Shown: positions 47,877-59,626 of the stretch, piece by piece
Position numbering within the stretch: position 1 is the stretch's first letter
Layout: each line of letters starts with the position of its first letter
Source: Inonotus obliquus
Taxonomy: Eukaryota; Basidiomycota; Agaricomycetes; Hymenochaetales; Hymenochaetaceae
Direction of reading: 5' to 3'
Assembly: GCA_032164295.1 (NCBI GenBank)
Contig: JAJHTX010000010.1
Coordinates: 1,550,001 to 1,614,000 of the forward strand
DNA: 64,000 nt
Translations under genes and position numbers: made by a program
The notes under the pieces: generated by a model
The model's database searches: none
What the model was told of the DNA's origin: nothing
The model's input: only the letters and a program-made list of their open reading frames with translations

Positions 47877-49979
47877 ATGATGCCACCAAAGCGGGCCAGG
47901 AAGAAAACTCAGAAAGTCAAGGATAACGAAGAAGCAGCTGTAGCAAAAGTAGCGGAAACACTCATGACTGCCCGGAAACTGAAACGCGGCCTGGGACGTC
48001 CCAGGAAAGTTGGCAACGTTACCGGCAGGCAACAAGAAGATAGTGCTGAAAACCAAGGGGATGTGTCCATCATGGATGTCATTGAGGCATCAGGTCTCGT
48101 GAACAAGCCCATGAATGAAATGCAGGATTTTGCAAACAGTGAACCCATCTACGCCAAAGTGCTCAACTCTTCCGACAACTGTTCCTTCAATCTCAGTGAC
48201 AGTACGGGACTTCCATTCATTGTTGGCTGAAACTGGCTAAGAAATCTATAGATAATCAGGAATTTGACTGGAATACCCCTTTATTTGGTCGTGCACAAGC
48301 TTACGGCTTATTCGCATCAACACCAGCAGCACCAAAAAGACCTAACATGGAGGTCGTGGTAAAGATCCATGATGGTATTGGCATGTGCGACATGAAGATC
48401 AACTCTCATATGTCCCTGGCCGATCTGATCAAGACAGTGGTCTCTATCACCCAGGGCCGCTCTACATTCGACCAACTTATTTATACGACTTGTTGGTCTG
48501 CAAAGTCTGGTACAAAGCTGGAGCTAGAGTATCTGGATACGGAAGAACAACTGGATATATTGTTTGATCAGATCTGCACATATCAGGAAGCCGAAAAGAA
48601 GAAAAGGAAGGGTAGTACCAACCCAGGAATTGTCATTCGGAATCTCAGCAATCAGGTTCGTCTTCATCCAAACCTCAGCCGATCCAGCTGAACTCTCTGA
48701 CAGGCTGTAAAGGGTACACGCAGAGACAATATCAATGACAATTGGCAATAAGGCACAGCCAGAGCAAACACAGTTGCTACAGGAGTTGCTGACGCTAAGG
48801 AAGCTTACCAGATGAAAATCAAATTGATCATGTCACAAATCACGGCCGCTGTAAGAGCACTTTTCCTTTTTCGTCTTTTCTTATTTTGTATTCCCTTATA
48901 TTACTAATTTCCTTTCATTACTAGTACCTTATGACTCCCTCCGCCCCATCCCGATATATTACTAATACTGCATTACTAATTCCGTCCCAACCCTGATGAC
49001 GCTTACTCACCTTACTCATTCTTGCTGACTCGTCAGGCCCCGTTGTTTGTTTGTTTATATTGTTATACTGCTGCGCAGCACCTTCTTAGAGTAATACCTT
49101 CCCACAATCCATGTGTATATAAGTAGATAGATCTTGTCTCGTCTTCCCCACTCAACTCTTCTACTTACCACCATGATGTCTTAGTCGTATACTGTTCCTA
49201 GACACGTGCATTACTCAAGGCTTATCCCCTTAGACGTCCGTCGCCGACGACTGTGTACTCCCCCCAAGATGCAGTAGAGGTTGTCACCATACGACCTTCA
49301 TGAGAACAGGCCTCGAACGTGCACCGCCACCTTGTCCATCCTAACAGCCACCTTCAAATGTGACGAACATGATGGAAGGCTCTGCGGAAAGATAAGGGGG
49401 TCAAGAGACCACTTAGCATACTCGAATAAACACCTTCTTGAACATGCCAAACTGATTGTGAGTCCCGTTGTCAATGCGCATTTCGTCAAAGTGAAGCTAT
49501 ATCTCACTTAGGTCAATGATATTCCTGGGGTCAAAGTGGATGAAGTGCCTGAGCAACTGAAGGTATTGGATAGGCAGTGAAAAGCAGCTAGGAGTCCCAA
49601 TGCAGAGACAGGCACTAACACAGCAAGTGAGCCCATGACCATTCCTGCTACCAGTGTTTCTAGAACAGTGATGAATGCAGTGCCAATACAGGCTTCCAAC
49701 CTATCTGCCAACGTACAGCATCAGCAGACGCATAGCCAGGTATCAACTGATCGCAGACTGCATGATTTCCCTATGGTTTGGAATTGGCTTGAATCACTGC
49801 ACGATGACATGGAGAGGGGCTGTGATGACTACACATATAGGTCTCTGCTGCCTATGTTCGAAGCCAACGATATCAAATGGTCGGACAATGTTGCCTTTCT
49901 TGACTATGGCAAACTCGAGAGTATGGTGGTGCAAGTTCAGGGACAGGTGAGCATTGGCCTGCTCAATCGTATTATTTGA
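47877..49979 (+). pseudogene. Gene E: AT-hook protein, decayed cargo gene
   Basis: Divergent from gene D (about 350 bp apart). The first part (47877-48230) reads MMPPKRARKKTQKVKDNEEA, then KLKRGLGRPRKVGNV, an AT-hook (RGLGRPRK), suggesting a DNA-binding nuclear protein. A second block (48347-48691) starts MEVVVKIHDGIGMCDMKINS and contains LDTEEQLDILFDQICTYQ. Further pieces are DEHDGRLCGKIRGSRDHLAY (about 49350) and RRLHDFPMVWNWLESLHDDM (about 49760). Stops and frame changes separate them and not all look like introns. No known enzyme domain. Confidence 0.5.
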
Positions 49980-50523
49980 TATGCACAGAAAGATGCTTCT
50001 TGAATCAAGTAGCAGTAGTCATAGATACATCTAGATGCCCAATATATTAATTATGCTGTTTGACCAGTTGAGGTCCAAACGATCCGCTCGAACGTAAGAA
50101 AAGAAATCCTGTGATAACAGAGATAACTACAATGATGATAGAAAGCACGACAGCTGGTAGCACTAATAGACATTGTTTCACCATAAAGCTTTGCAACCAC
50201 AGAACCCTCTGTCTCCTCATCACTGAACCTGACACGACAAAGCCAAACCTTCAACAGAGAGAATGCCAGCTCAATTGGGTTGAAGTCTGGAGAATATGTG
50301 GGAAGAAACTCCAGCTTCATGCCCCCTATGTATAACTAGATCAGTAACAGTACTGCGCAGCAGCCCAACAGACTAAAATGGACCAACCTAGATTTGATGA
50401 GCTCTTGAATCTCCAGCGATTTGTGAGTTACACAATTGTCCATCACCACAACAGAATTCGGGGCCAGCCATGGCTGCATGTGGTCCAAAAGATCCCTGAT
50501 GAAGGCGGTGAACAAAGCGGTGT

Positions 50524-52105
50524 TGTTAGAAAACGCTCGCCCTACGGGACTATACAGTAACCACAATAGGACGGCCTCAGTGTTACGGGTTCGGCGATGC
50601 TTTTCTAAGAGTTTCCGGAGCCTACTCGGTTTTCACAAGCAGGGCAGATTCCCAAGTATAATAAGCGTTGCCTCGGACGTTTTCGTTTAACTGATCAAGT
50701 CGGGCCTCAACCTCGTTGACAGGCTAGTAGGACAAGTACCCAGTTAAACTCCGGTAGGTTGCCGTTCGCAAGCTTCTCTAGTCGGTGGACGACTAATCAA
50801 TCGTTCCACGCCGTAGAGTAAGAGAGGTTAAGCAGATTAGGTGGTCTTCAGATTAGAAGCTAGATGCCTAAGAGGACTCGATGTACAAGACGATCGAAAG
50901 AAAGATGGGGAGCTACGGTCTAAGTCTACAACTATTTATACCTTTTCCTCATGTTGTGGACGGACCACTTCCTACGCTCCGTAGTTCCTACTCTCGATCT
51001 GATTCGTTGTTCTAGCTTCCAAACTCGTCTGGTAATTCCATTGTTCTGCTGCGGATTGACTCATCGACTGCGCCCTGTGCAAGGCGATGACTCGGCGTTG
51101 ACTCATCCTGACTTGAACTGAATTGAAACCTATGCTCGGGGTCGGCCTTGTGCTGCGCCCTGTGCATAGAGTGAGTCAGTGAGTGAGTCATTGAATGCGT
51201 GTTCGTATGCCATTGGTTTTGCATGGCTGCGCCGTAGTTAAAGTTCGCTCGTCCGCAGTTGCTCGTGCATTTAAGGAATTCCGTCGGGGTTCCGTTGTAT
51301 AGCATCTGGGGCTATGAAGGCTGTGATTTGCTTGTCGCCTCGGGACTCTTGTTCGGGGCCATCAAGTGTGATTCGACATCGGATGTCATCGTGGGGAAAC
51401 CAAGGTGGTTTAACGTATGTGCCTATGGCGATGAGTAGCCGTACACTTCGTCGAGTATCGTTCGAAGGTATTCTCCAGCCTAGGTATAGGTCTCCTTGTA
51501 GTCGAATAGCTTTGCAGTATGCCCATAGTTCCCTGAGTGTGTTTGCAACCCATGCCGCTGTTATCGGTGAGCGGCGGTTTGTAACGTAGTCTGCACTGAT
51601 CTCCACGAATGTGCTTGGGCACTCGAGTGCTAATATGTCGTGGATTCCTACTATTGTCCAGTGCGTCTTTGGTTGCATGCCTATTGCCGTATCCATTGCT
51701 ATTGTTGACCTTGTGCGATTTCGAACGACCTCCGGGGGATTGTGGTATTCTCGATAAGCTGTTGCTCGTTCGCTGGACACATGATATGTCAACATGCCCG
51801 TTGCCTCCCGTAGTATTATCTTGTGTAGGTCTTCGATGATCTGTCGCACTCTTCTGCATTTATAGCAAGCCGTTGGAGGTTGCTGTACTTGCTGCATCGT
51901 TTGCGAAGGTTTAGTGTGATCGTCGGGATTAGCGTTGCTAGCCGATGCTTCTTGATCGTCGGCTTCGGATTGTATTAGATTCGCGTGTTCTCCGCTTCTC
52001 GCTGTCGATCCTGATCGTCTCCGGCCAGTGAAATTAACCGGTCCCATCCGGGGTAGTTTCGATCGGCGTTCCTAATCGAATCAAAATTTCAGCACAATCC
52101 TTTCA
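50524..52105 (-). mobile_element. Solo LTR, family X (copy 2)
   Basis: 1582 bp, TG...CA ends (minus-strand start TGAAAGGATTGTG, end TTTTCTAACA) and a perfect 5-bp duplication GGTGT at 50519-50523 and 52106-52110. The left-arm transposase shows the empty site (CCTTCAACACCGCTTTG). A TATA box (minus, TATAAATAG) is near 50940. Confidence 0.9.
51271..52047 (-). CDS. ORF within LTR X (258 aa), function unknown
   Basis: Intact in this copy: MGPVNFTGRRRSGSTARSGE at the start, a CYKCRRVRQIIEDLHK element (single CxxC), then TYHVSSERATAYREY, TAAWVANTLRELWAYCKAIR and LYLGWRIPSNDTRR, ending near IQRNPDGIP. It begins 58 bases inside the LTR and ends well before the TATA box, so it lies in the U3-like part. 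No domain is recognised. Copy 1 keeps the frame for 198 codons before a stop. Its conservation in length and position with the LTR Z frame is the main reason to list it. Confidence 0.45.
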   Translation of the reverse strand: MGPVNFTGRRRSGSTARSGEHANLIQSEADDQEASASNANPDDHTKPSQTMQQVQQPPTACYKCRRVRQIIEDLHKIILREATGMLTYHVSSERATAYREYHNPPEVVRNRTRSTIAMDTAIGMQPKTHWTIVGIHDILALECPSTFVEISADYVTNRRSPITAAWVANTLRELWAYCKAIRLQGDLYLGWRIPSNDTRRSVRLLIAIGTYVKPPWFPHDDIRCRITLDGPEQESRGDKQITAFIAPDAIQRNPDGIP

Positions 52106-53582
52106 GGTGTTGAAGGATTCTTCTACTATTGTACAGTTGAGTATGCCAGTTGTAGTAATTGTGGGCAGGACTGAATACCTAGCAGAAGCAAGCCAGTTAG
52201 ATTCTCAGCCATAAGGTGAGGCACCACACCTTTTGCCACATGCAAAGATCATTTTTCGACATGCCTGACGGCCCTCCAAAGCCCACGCCTTCTTCCTCAG
52301 GAAGGTGCGTCAGTTGCACGCACTCTCATCAACAAAGACGAGCTGTTCTGCCTCATATTGACATGCCATTCTTAACCTATACCAAATTCGAGCGGTCTCA
52401 CTGTATTCAAGCGCCCTTTTTGATATCTTAGGCAGTGCATGGTAAGTCTGCTGATACCAGGTCATAATCATTATCATACTGTCTTCAGAGTGAACTCCGC
52501 CCATTTTAAGGATCTCCACACCATAGTATCCAAAACCTTCTTGCTGACTTGCCTTTCCAACTCTTCTCTCACTTCATCCAAGTACTGATCCTTGCGATGC
52601 TCAATTGAGCTCAGGAGAAACTGCAGTGTAGTCAGCCAAAGCGAGTATTTCCCGTTCCAATTTGAACTTACCTACATGTCTGCATAGTCCAGTGCCCTTG
52701 GTCTCCCAGTTCTTGTGCCCTCCCCTTGAAAATGTCCCGTGTGCTCGTATTGGGTGACCACTTGGTGGATAGTCGACCGATGGACACCCATCACATGAGC
52801 TAGATCATATATGGTAGCAAGTTGTGATTGATATAGCCTGAATATGGTGTGTCTCACATCTTCTGAGAATGCTTTGCCTTGAACCATTGCAGAATGATGT
52901 GAAAGGAGTAAGAAAAGTAAGAAGGAGTATGCTAACTGTGAGCACTGTTCACGTGCACCCGGGCATTAGTGGTATATATAGAGAGGTCTGAGCATAGTGG
53001 TTGAAGCATAGAATGGATGGATGGGAAACTCATGCTGGTGATGGCTATAGAGCATCTGATAGTCATGCAGAAAGGATCATAATTTTAGCAGCCTGTCTGT
53101 CCGCACTGCAGGGAAAGTTACGAGATGAGGAGGGTGGAACAGCGTGAAGCAGAATGTAAACCTCTCTGGTGCATGACCAATACTGCACGGATCTGCTTCA
53201 AACTCACAGGGAATACTGCTATAGTATTGTACTTAATTTACAAGTAGAGAAAAAAAATTTAGGAGCAGATGTAAAGGAGCAATAAATTTTGAACCTCAGT
53301 GAAAATGTGAGAGGGAACAGACTAGTGGCAGTTGTCTGGCCTCTTGCCTCTTGCACTCTTTATGCATCACTTCAATTTTCACATATTTATATCCCTTGTG
53401 ACCATAGCCAATTTTAGAGTGCTTAATCAATGGTTATTGTGCCGTATCCACAGTGAAAATGTTGATTCATTCCTATTTTTGATGTTTTGGCTCAGACGCG
53501 GCTCATATCACATGAAATGCACGTGTCGCAGGACTTATGAAAAAGACTGTATGGAATTCCCTGTATTCTGCATTTTCCTGTA

Positions 53583-53845
53583 AAGTGGTCCTTCGATCTT
53601 TCGTTCTTCCAACTGATCCCTGAATTTCAGAGCACCGTTGAGTACAGATCGTCTTGTAAAATCCAGAAATCGACCTTGAATCTCTAACTAGGCAGCCCAG
53701 TTGGTGGAACGGATCATTGCTGTCTCTCACAGTTTTCACCGTGATCGATGCCCATATAAACAATCCGTTGGCCGCTTTCCCAAGTGACTTGATCAGGTTC
53801 TCTTGGTTGGACTTGACTATCTGCCACCTACGGCTTTGACATCTC
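53583..53845 (-). pseudogene. psiNLR4 part 1: middle of NACHT region
   Basis: Minus strand reads LGKAANGLFIWASITVKTVR, DSNDPFHQLGCLVRDSRSIS, then a slipped stretch (KTICTQRCSEIQGSV) and ERSKDHF, matching NLR2 from SVAANGLFIWASTAVKTVRH to DERSRERF. It is upstream of part 2 and separated from it by the 20-kb element. The C2 domain, P-loop and Walker B segments are absent: homology ends near 53845. Confidence 0.85.
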
Positions 53846-54023
53846 CATCTCAATTAGTCCCATTTCCCTGTGTTGTGTATCGAGTGATGTAACGCTCGTC
53901 AAACGTTGAGAATGACATGTGTTTTCTCCTGCTCTGCAACATCCCTCCATCCCATCATTAATCTCTAGTACTAGCATAGTCGACTCCCCTCTGTCGCAAT
54001 TTCAGTATTGTTCAATGAGGATG
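53846..54023. other. Unassigned spacer between psiNLR4 and the copia element
   Basis: 178 bp without recognisable coding or repeat content. It ends at the 5-bp copia target TCGCT. Confidence 0.35.
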
Positions 54024-54028
54024 TCGCT

Positions 54029-54290
54029 TTTTAGACACAGTGAATCCTCAGAGAGAATGAGATGAACTCAGACAGGAGGCGTAGAATGTTCACAAAATCA
54101 TTATATTCTTTGCCTGCCAGAGGCTGTTCTTATATACTAAAGTACAAGATAATTTAAGCTCCGTTTGAATCTAATAATACACGTTCTATTGTGATCACAT
54201 GTGATTCGTTCTTATTGTCTTTCGTCGTTATTGTTCTCGTCCTATTGTTCTCGTTCTATTGTTCCGTACTAGGTAGTCATTATCTTAAGA
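54029..54290 (-). repeat. Copia 3' LTR
   Basis: Reads TCTTAAGATAATGACTACC to CTGTGTCTAAAA on the minus strand. The ends are not the usual TG...CA. The three differences from the 5' LTR are at about 54085, 54100 and 54123. Confidence 0.9.
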
Positions 54291-54303
54291 CTCCCCTTCA
54301 AAC

Positions 54304-57300
54304 TCATGATAGACTTAATAAGTCTGAGAGATGTTTGACTTGTTTAACGTTCAGCGCTTTCGTGAATATATCAGCTCGTTGATTTTCAGTTTGCACGTAT
54401 TGTATGTCAATTGTTTTGTTTTCAATGTAACATCTTACAAATTCTTTTCGTTTATCAAGATGTTTTGTTCGTATGTTATAAGTAATTTCTTCCGTTTTTA
54501 CAGTCTTTATGGCTGCTTGATTGTCACTATAAAGTATAATTTCTTTATCATATCCTTCAAGTACTTCGTTATAAAAATGTTTTATCCAAATAGCTTCTTT
54601 CGTTGCGTGTGCTAAAGCTTGAATTTCTCCTTCGTATACTGATAATGGTACTAGTTCTTGTCGTTTACTTGACCATGATATTGATGCATCTTTTATTTGA
54701 AATACGTAACCGTTTATTGACCAGTATCCTTCAGTGTTTGCACCATCTGCGTCGCAGAATCCTCTGATGTTTATTTCATTTTTGCCGCCTAATGTTAAGT
54801 AATATTCTTTCGTATTATGTAAGTATTGAATTGCATGAATAGCCGTTTGATGATGTAATATCGTTGGTTTTTGTAAATGTCTAGCTAACTGTCCAGCGAC
54901 AAATGATATGTCTGGTCGTGTTGCATCTGCAGCGTATCGTAAACTTCCTATCATTCTCATGAATTTTTGTTGATCTATTATTTCGTCTTCATTATTGTTT
55001 GATAATAATCTTAACCCTGGTGTCATCGGAGTTTTGTAAGCTCGTGGTTCTATATTGAATCTTTTTAGAATTGTTTCAATGTATGATTTTTGCCGTAACG
55101 TGATCGTTCTCTCTTCTCTGTTTCTTTTTATTTCGACACCTAATAACCAGTTGATTTCGTTTCCGTCTGTAAATTCAACAGATTTAGCTAGTTCTTTCTT
55201 AAATTCTCGTATTATTATATTATCTAATCCTATGATCGTAATATCATCAACATGCATAAACGTTATTAATGCAGGTTTATTGTTCATTCTCTTTTTATGA
55301 AAGAAAACAGCGTAATCGTAGTATGATCTTATTAATCCTAATTTTTCTAATATTTCTTGTATTTTCTTATACCATCGTCTTCCTGGTTGTTTCAATCCGT
55401 ATAATGCTTTCTTTAGTCGTAATACTTGTCCTGGGTTAATATCACCTAGTAAGTTTCCAGGTGGTGGTTTCATATATATTTCTTCGTTTGAATTTAATTC
55501 TCCGTATAGGTATGCAGATTTTACATCAATTTGATGTATCTCGTAGTCGTTTGTTGCTGCCCAGCTTAGTAGTAATCGTGCCGTTGATAATCTTGTTACT
55601 GGTGCAAATAAATCGTCTGAATAAAAATCTATTCCGTCTTTTTGACTGAATCCTTGTGCTACTAATCGTGCTTTGTATTTGTCTATTGATCCGTCTGATA
55701 AGTATTTTATTGCGTAAACAAATCTGCATCCAACAATGTTTTGTATATTTCGTGGTGGATAAGCGTATTCCCATGTATTATGTTTTATTAGTGATTGTAT
55801 TTCTTTGTTCATTGCCTCGATCCATTTGTTTTTATCTGGACTTTTTATTGCTTCTTGATACGTTTGTGGTACGTCGTTGTAATTATTTGTAAAAGCAAAT
55901 TCTGTTAAATGTATTGATATGTCTTCGTCTTTTGTAAAGTTTATTCCTAATGATCGTTTTGTAGGTTTTCGTTCTCGTTCTGATCTTCTAATTATATTTT
56001 CTTCGTTGTCTTTTTGTTCTTTATTTTGTTGATTTGTTTTTGTGCTGCTCGTTTTTTTCTCCCCTTCAATTTGAGATTCTTTGAAATCGATAAATTGGAT
56101 ATTTCGTTCCGTAGTTATTTTTCCATCATGATATGTTAATATTCCATCTTTAGTTTCCTCGTCGTAACCCATAAATATTCCTTCAATTCCTTTATTTTGT
56201 AATTTATTCGTATTTTCTTTTCGTATTATTATTTTCCTTCCTATTTCATATAAGTTATCTATTTTGAAGTTTTCATTGTATCGTTTAAAGAAAGGTGTTT
56301 TATATTCTATTGCTACTCTTGGTGTTCTGTTGTAAATGAATACTGCGTGTTGGGCTACGTATGCCCATAGATGTTTTGGTATTTGTTTTGCAGTTATCAT
56401 TGCTCTCGTATGATTTAGTATTGTTTGATGTAATCTTTCTGCGACACCATTTTGTTGTGGCGTATCATGTACTGTTAATCTTCATATTGTTCCTTGTGAT
56501 TCTAAGTAATTTGTAAAATCTTTTGATAGAAATACTGTATCATTGTCACTTTGTAATACTTTTATTTTTATTCCGTATTGTGTGAATAATTTTGTAGTAA
56601 AAGTTACGTATTTTATATAGCCGTCTGATTTGTGTTTTAGCATTATCATTTCTGCCCATCGTGTGGCGTCGTCTACTATTGTTAATAAATATTCAATATT
56701 TCCGTATCCTTTTACTGGTGCAGGTCCCCATATATCCATATGTAATATATCTCCATATTTCTCAGACAGTGAACTTTGTCTTATTTTTGGTATTATTGAT
56801 CTTTTTATGTTCGACTTTAAACAATCTTCGCATTGTTTTTCTTTATTGTCAATAACACGTGTGTTGATAATATCTGGTGAGTCATGTAATAATTTTCTTA
56901 TGTAATCGTAGCTTACATGTCCGAGTTTTTTATGTAATTCTTCTAACGTGATTGAATTTATTTGTTGTTTCTCAGGAGTTCTAATAATTTGCATTCGTAT
57001 CGGATATAAGTTTGTTTGATTTTTCTTAATTTTTCCGCAGTATCGATTTTTTGAATCATAAATAGTACAATGTTCATTTTCAAAGATACATATATATCCA
57101 CATTTACATAATTGAGATTGAGAGACTAGCGTAAAAGTTAATCGTGGGTGATAGTAAACATTTTGAAGTCGTATAATGCTTACTGTTTTTGTGTTTTCAT
57201 TTTTTAGTATTGGAATAAATAAGTCTCCAGTCGTATTCGTAAATAATAAGGATCCGTTCGCCGTCGATATTACTATAGGAACTGCGTTTTTGTTAATATT

Positions 57301-58671
57301 TCGCATTAAGAATAAATGTGGTGATGAGTGAATTGATGCTCCTGAGTCAAGTATAGCGTAAACTTTACTTACGTCGATGTTATTTTCCAATTCCTTGTAG
57401 TGTTCGTCAATAAAACTACTGAAATCGTATTCCTTCATCGCAATGTCAACTTCTTCGACTGAGGCAACGTTAACCTCTTCAATACGAGCAGTAGATGTCG
57501 AAGGAATCGGTTGTTTCTGTTTCTTGTTTTCGTTTTGTTGATTTACAAAATTAATGACTTCTTGAGGCGAGTTAAATGTCAACTTTCCGCTTTCGATTCG
57601 TTTCGTGCATGCATTCTTTGTAGCGTCGGTTGGAGGGAATCGGCAGTCCTTTGAGTAGTGACCGAACCTGTTGCAATTAAAGCACTTGACCTTCGTCATG
57701 TCTTTTTGCTGTGCAGCGTTTGAGTGATCGTGGTTTTGATAGGGAGTGTGACGCGGGTTAAAGTTTGATCCTTTATATCCACGTCCGCGTCCTCGTTCGT
57801 AAGGGGTTCCTCTGCCTCTGTTAACGTATCCTCGGCCTCGTCCGGGAGAGGGGTGATAAGGCTTGTATTGCGACTTCCAGGACGCGAAAGCCGCTCTTAG
57901 TTGCACAATAAGTGTTTCAGGTGATAATGTTTTGTGTTGCGCGGGGTTTTGAGCTATCGTATCGTTAAAATACTTGATTTGGTCTTCAAGCATAAGCGCA
58001 ATTCGTTTGTAAGGCGGTGGCGTTGCGAGGTTAATAGCACTGATGTAGGTTTTATCATCCGGTTGATGACCATGTGCGCAGAGTTGAGTGTAACTTTCTT
58101 GAACTTTATCGAGTGTTTTGTCAAATTCCGTAACGTGTCCGCGTATCGTAAATAGTTTCGAGATGTCAGCAGAGTCGGTAACCGTTGTTTGAATATCGTA
58201 TCTGTCAGCTAAAGCTGACCAAATAGTTTTGACCGTCTGCTTCGTTAGCAAGTTTCCAAGTAAATGATTTGGAATTGAACTTATTATGGCATGATAAATG
58301 CACATATTCATTCGATATTCTTCAGCGTCGTTTGGGTCTGGTTCGTACTTCAGATGATCGGATAAGCCTAGGGCCGCAAGCCCAGATATAATCCTAAATT
58401 TCCACGTTTGGTAGTTTGCAATGCCCGACAACTTTTCGAGTTTATCGAAAGTGCGGTTAACATCGCTATTGTCTATGTTCGTAACAACAAAGACTGGCGT
58501 ATACGTTGCCATTGGGTTCGTTGGTGGAGGGGTAGATGCGTTAGAGGGAGATGGTGGCGGTGGTTGAGGAGTAGCAGGTACGATGACTTGAGTCGTCGGT
58601 GGAGTAGGGTTAACGGCAGCAGATGCTCGAGAGCGTGTTACAGGGACGTTCGACGTTGAGCCAGTAGACAT
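54304..58671 (-). pseudogene. Copia Gag-Pol polyprotein with one in-frame stop
   Basis: One frame of 1456 codons from MSTGSTSNVPVTRSRASA. In order: Gag with YQTWKFRIISGLAALGL; a Gly/Arg-rich stretch; zinc knuckle CFNCNRFGHYSKDC; protease AILDSGASIHSSP; integrase HHCC-type region (KLGHVSYDYI...CEDCLK) and core (MDIWGPAPVKGY, LQSDNDTVFLS); a TGA at 56484-56482; the rest of the integrase (DTPQQNGVAERLHQTI); reverse transcriptase (YKARLVAQGFSQKDGIDFYS, TFMHVDDITIIG); RNase H (GFCDADGANTEGYWS, LYSDNQAAIKTV). The PR-IN-RT-RH order defines copia. Apart from the TGA everything is open. Confidence 0.93.
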
Positions 58672-58726
58672 AAAGATGTTGAGCGTAGATCGAGGGTGCG
58701 TGCAGTGTCAAGCAAGGCTTATAACC

Positions 58727-58988
58727 TTTTAGACACAGTGAATCCTCAGAGAGAATGAGATGAACTCAGACAGGAGGCGTAGAACGTTCACAAAATCGTT
58801 ATATTCTTTGCCTGCCAGAGGCCGTTCTTATATACTAAAGTACAAGATAATTTAAGCTCCGTTTGAATCTAATAATACACGTTCTATTGTGATCACATGT
58901 GATTCGTTCTTATTGTCTTTCGTCGTTATTGTTCTCGTCCTATTGTTCTCGTTCTATTGTTCCGTACTAGGTAGTCATTATCTTAAGA
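58727..58988 (-). repeat. Copia 5' LTR
   Basis: On the minus strand it ends GTGTCTAAAA at 58727 and is followed by GGTTATAAGCCTTGC, the likely primer-binding site, though I cannot match it to a particular tRNA. The Gag start codon follows 56 bases later (58671). Confidence 0.9.
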
Positions 58989-58993
58989 TCGCT

Positions 58994-59626
58994 ACTTGGA
59001 GGAAGTCTATCTTTGGACAGGGAGGCGTGTTTCGTATCATTCTCATACCTTCGCTGTCTTTTCTCCTTCACCTACAGATCACTTCGCAACTTCGAAGCCT
59101 AGCAATTTCATAGTAATCTTACACCATAATGGAACTGCTGGGCAGTAGTGTATCTCATTGCTTTGTGTCACTTCATGGCCATGGTCTGTGCATTTACTCG
59201 GGTGGTCAATGCAATACCAAGTGATGAATTTGACGATAGTAACAGCCACAACAAAACCGTTTCCAGCACTCACCGCTTCAAACCGTCATTACTGGCATGC
59301 AAAAAAGAGTCGAAGATAGTTACAACACTAAGTAAGATAAGAGATAAGAGAGATGGAAGCTCATAGTTAGTGTTACCGTTCCACTAAGCAACAGTTTTCA
59401 TATTTACAGGTGCTATAGAATAACAAAACTTGACGATGGTCGAGAATTGCAATTGATGAGGCTAAACTTCTCAGGCAAACGGGTTGGGAATTATCAGAGA
59501 AAGCTCCGGGATTTTTCATTGCCATAATACTCCGACCTTTTCCCATATATGTCTGCGAGGTTTTAGAGATCTGGTACCAATCAACATAGTTGGGAAATCA
59601 TTATAAGTTTTTATCTAATCTAGTAA
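58994..59626. other. Intergenic, 3' flank of NLR3
   Basis: AT-rich. Short frames only; no gene, RNA or repeat that I can support. Confidence 0.4.

Larger units (their letters stand above)
50051..52887 (-). pseudogene. Tc1/mariner-IS630-type DDE transposase, right arm copy (inactive, split by LTR X)
   Basis: Same gene as the left-arm copy, inverted. N-terminal part 52887-52672, middle 52519-52310 (with VFVDESACN then the same TGA), core and C-terminal part 50566-50051 (VVVMDNCVTHKSLEIQELI; LPTYSPDFNPIELAFSLLKV). Family X is inserted at 50524-52105 in the core. Unlike the left copy it continues past SYLC for about 21 residues (YHRISFLTFERIVWTSTGQT), so this is the more complete C-terminus. Not functional. 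Confidence 0.87.
33308..53580. mobile_element. 20.3-kb TA-flanked composite (foldback) Tc1/mariner-type element with cargo genes
   Basis: Termini are inverted CAGG(G/A)AAATGCAGAATACAGG at 33308 and 53580, each next to TA (33306-33307, 53581-53582). Counting TA once restores the NLR frame (CAC TTT AAG AGG), so the whole block entered as one TA-specific insertion. Each end starts a 1.88-kb arm (33308-37270 and 53580-50115 after removing nested inserts) holding the same dead transposase in outward-to-inward orientation. The arms diverge at 37271/50114. The interior carries genes D (-) and E (+). Nested later insertions: foldback A, element B, LTRs X (twice), W (twice), Y and probably U. Without them I estimate about 10 kb. 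Confidence 0.78.
54029..58988 (-). mobile_element. Ty1/copia LTR retrotransposon, near-complete
   Basis: Two 262-bp LTRs (54029-54290, 58727-58988) flank one coding region, with a 5-bp target duplication TCGCT at 54024-54028 and 58989-58993. A purine tract (GAAGGGGAG on the minus strand, 54291-54299) abuts the 3' LTR. The LTRs differ at three positions, all transitions, so the insertion is recent. Only one in-frame stop interrupts the polyprotein. Confidence 0.95.

Noticed and set aside
33308..53580. Starship-type giant element
   Set aside because: No tyrosine-recombinase (DUF3435) captain was seen; ends are TA plus TIR with a DDE transposase instead.
33308..53580. Two independent inverted mariner insertions instead of one composite
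   Set aside because: Inner ends lack TIRs and TA duplications, both outer ends share one TA, and the host frame rejoins across the whole block.
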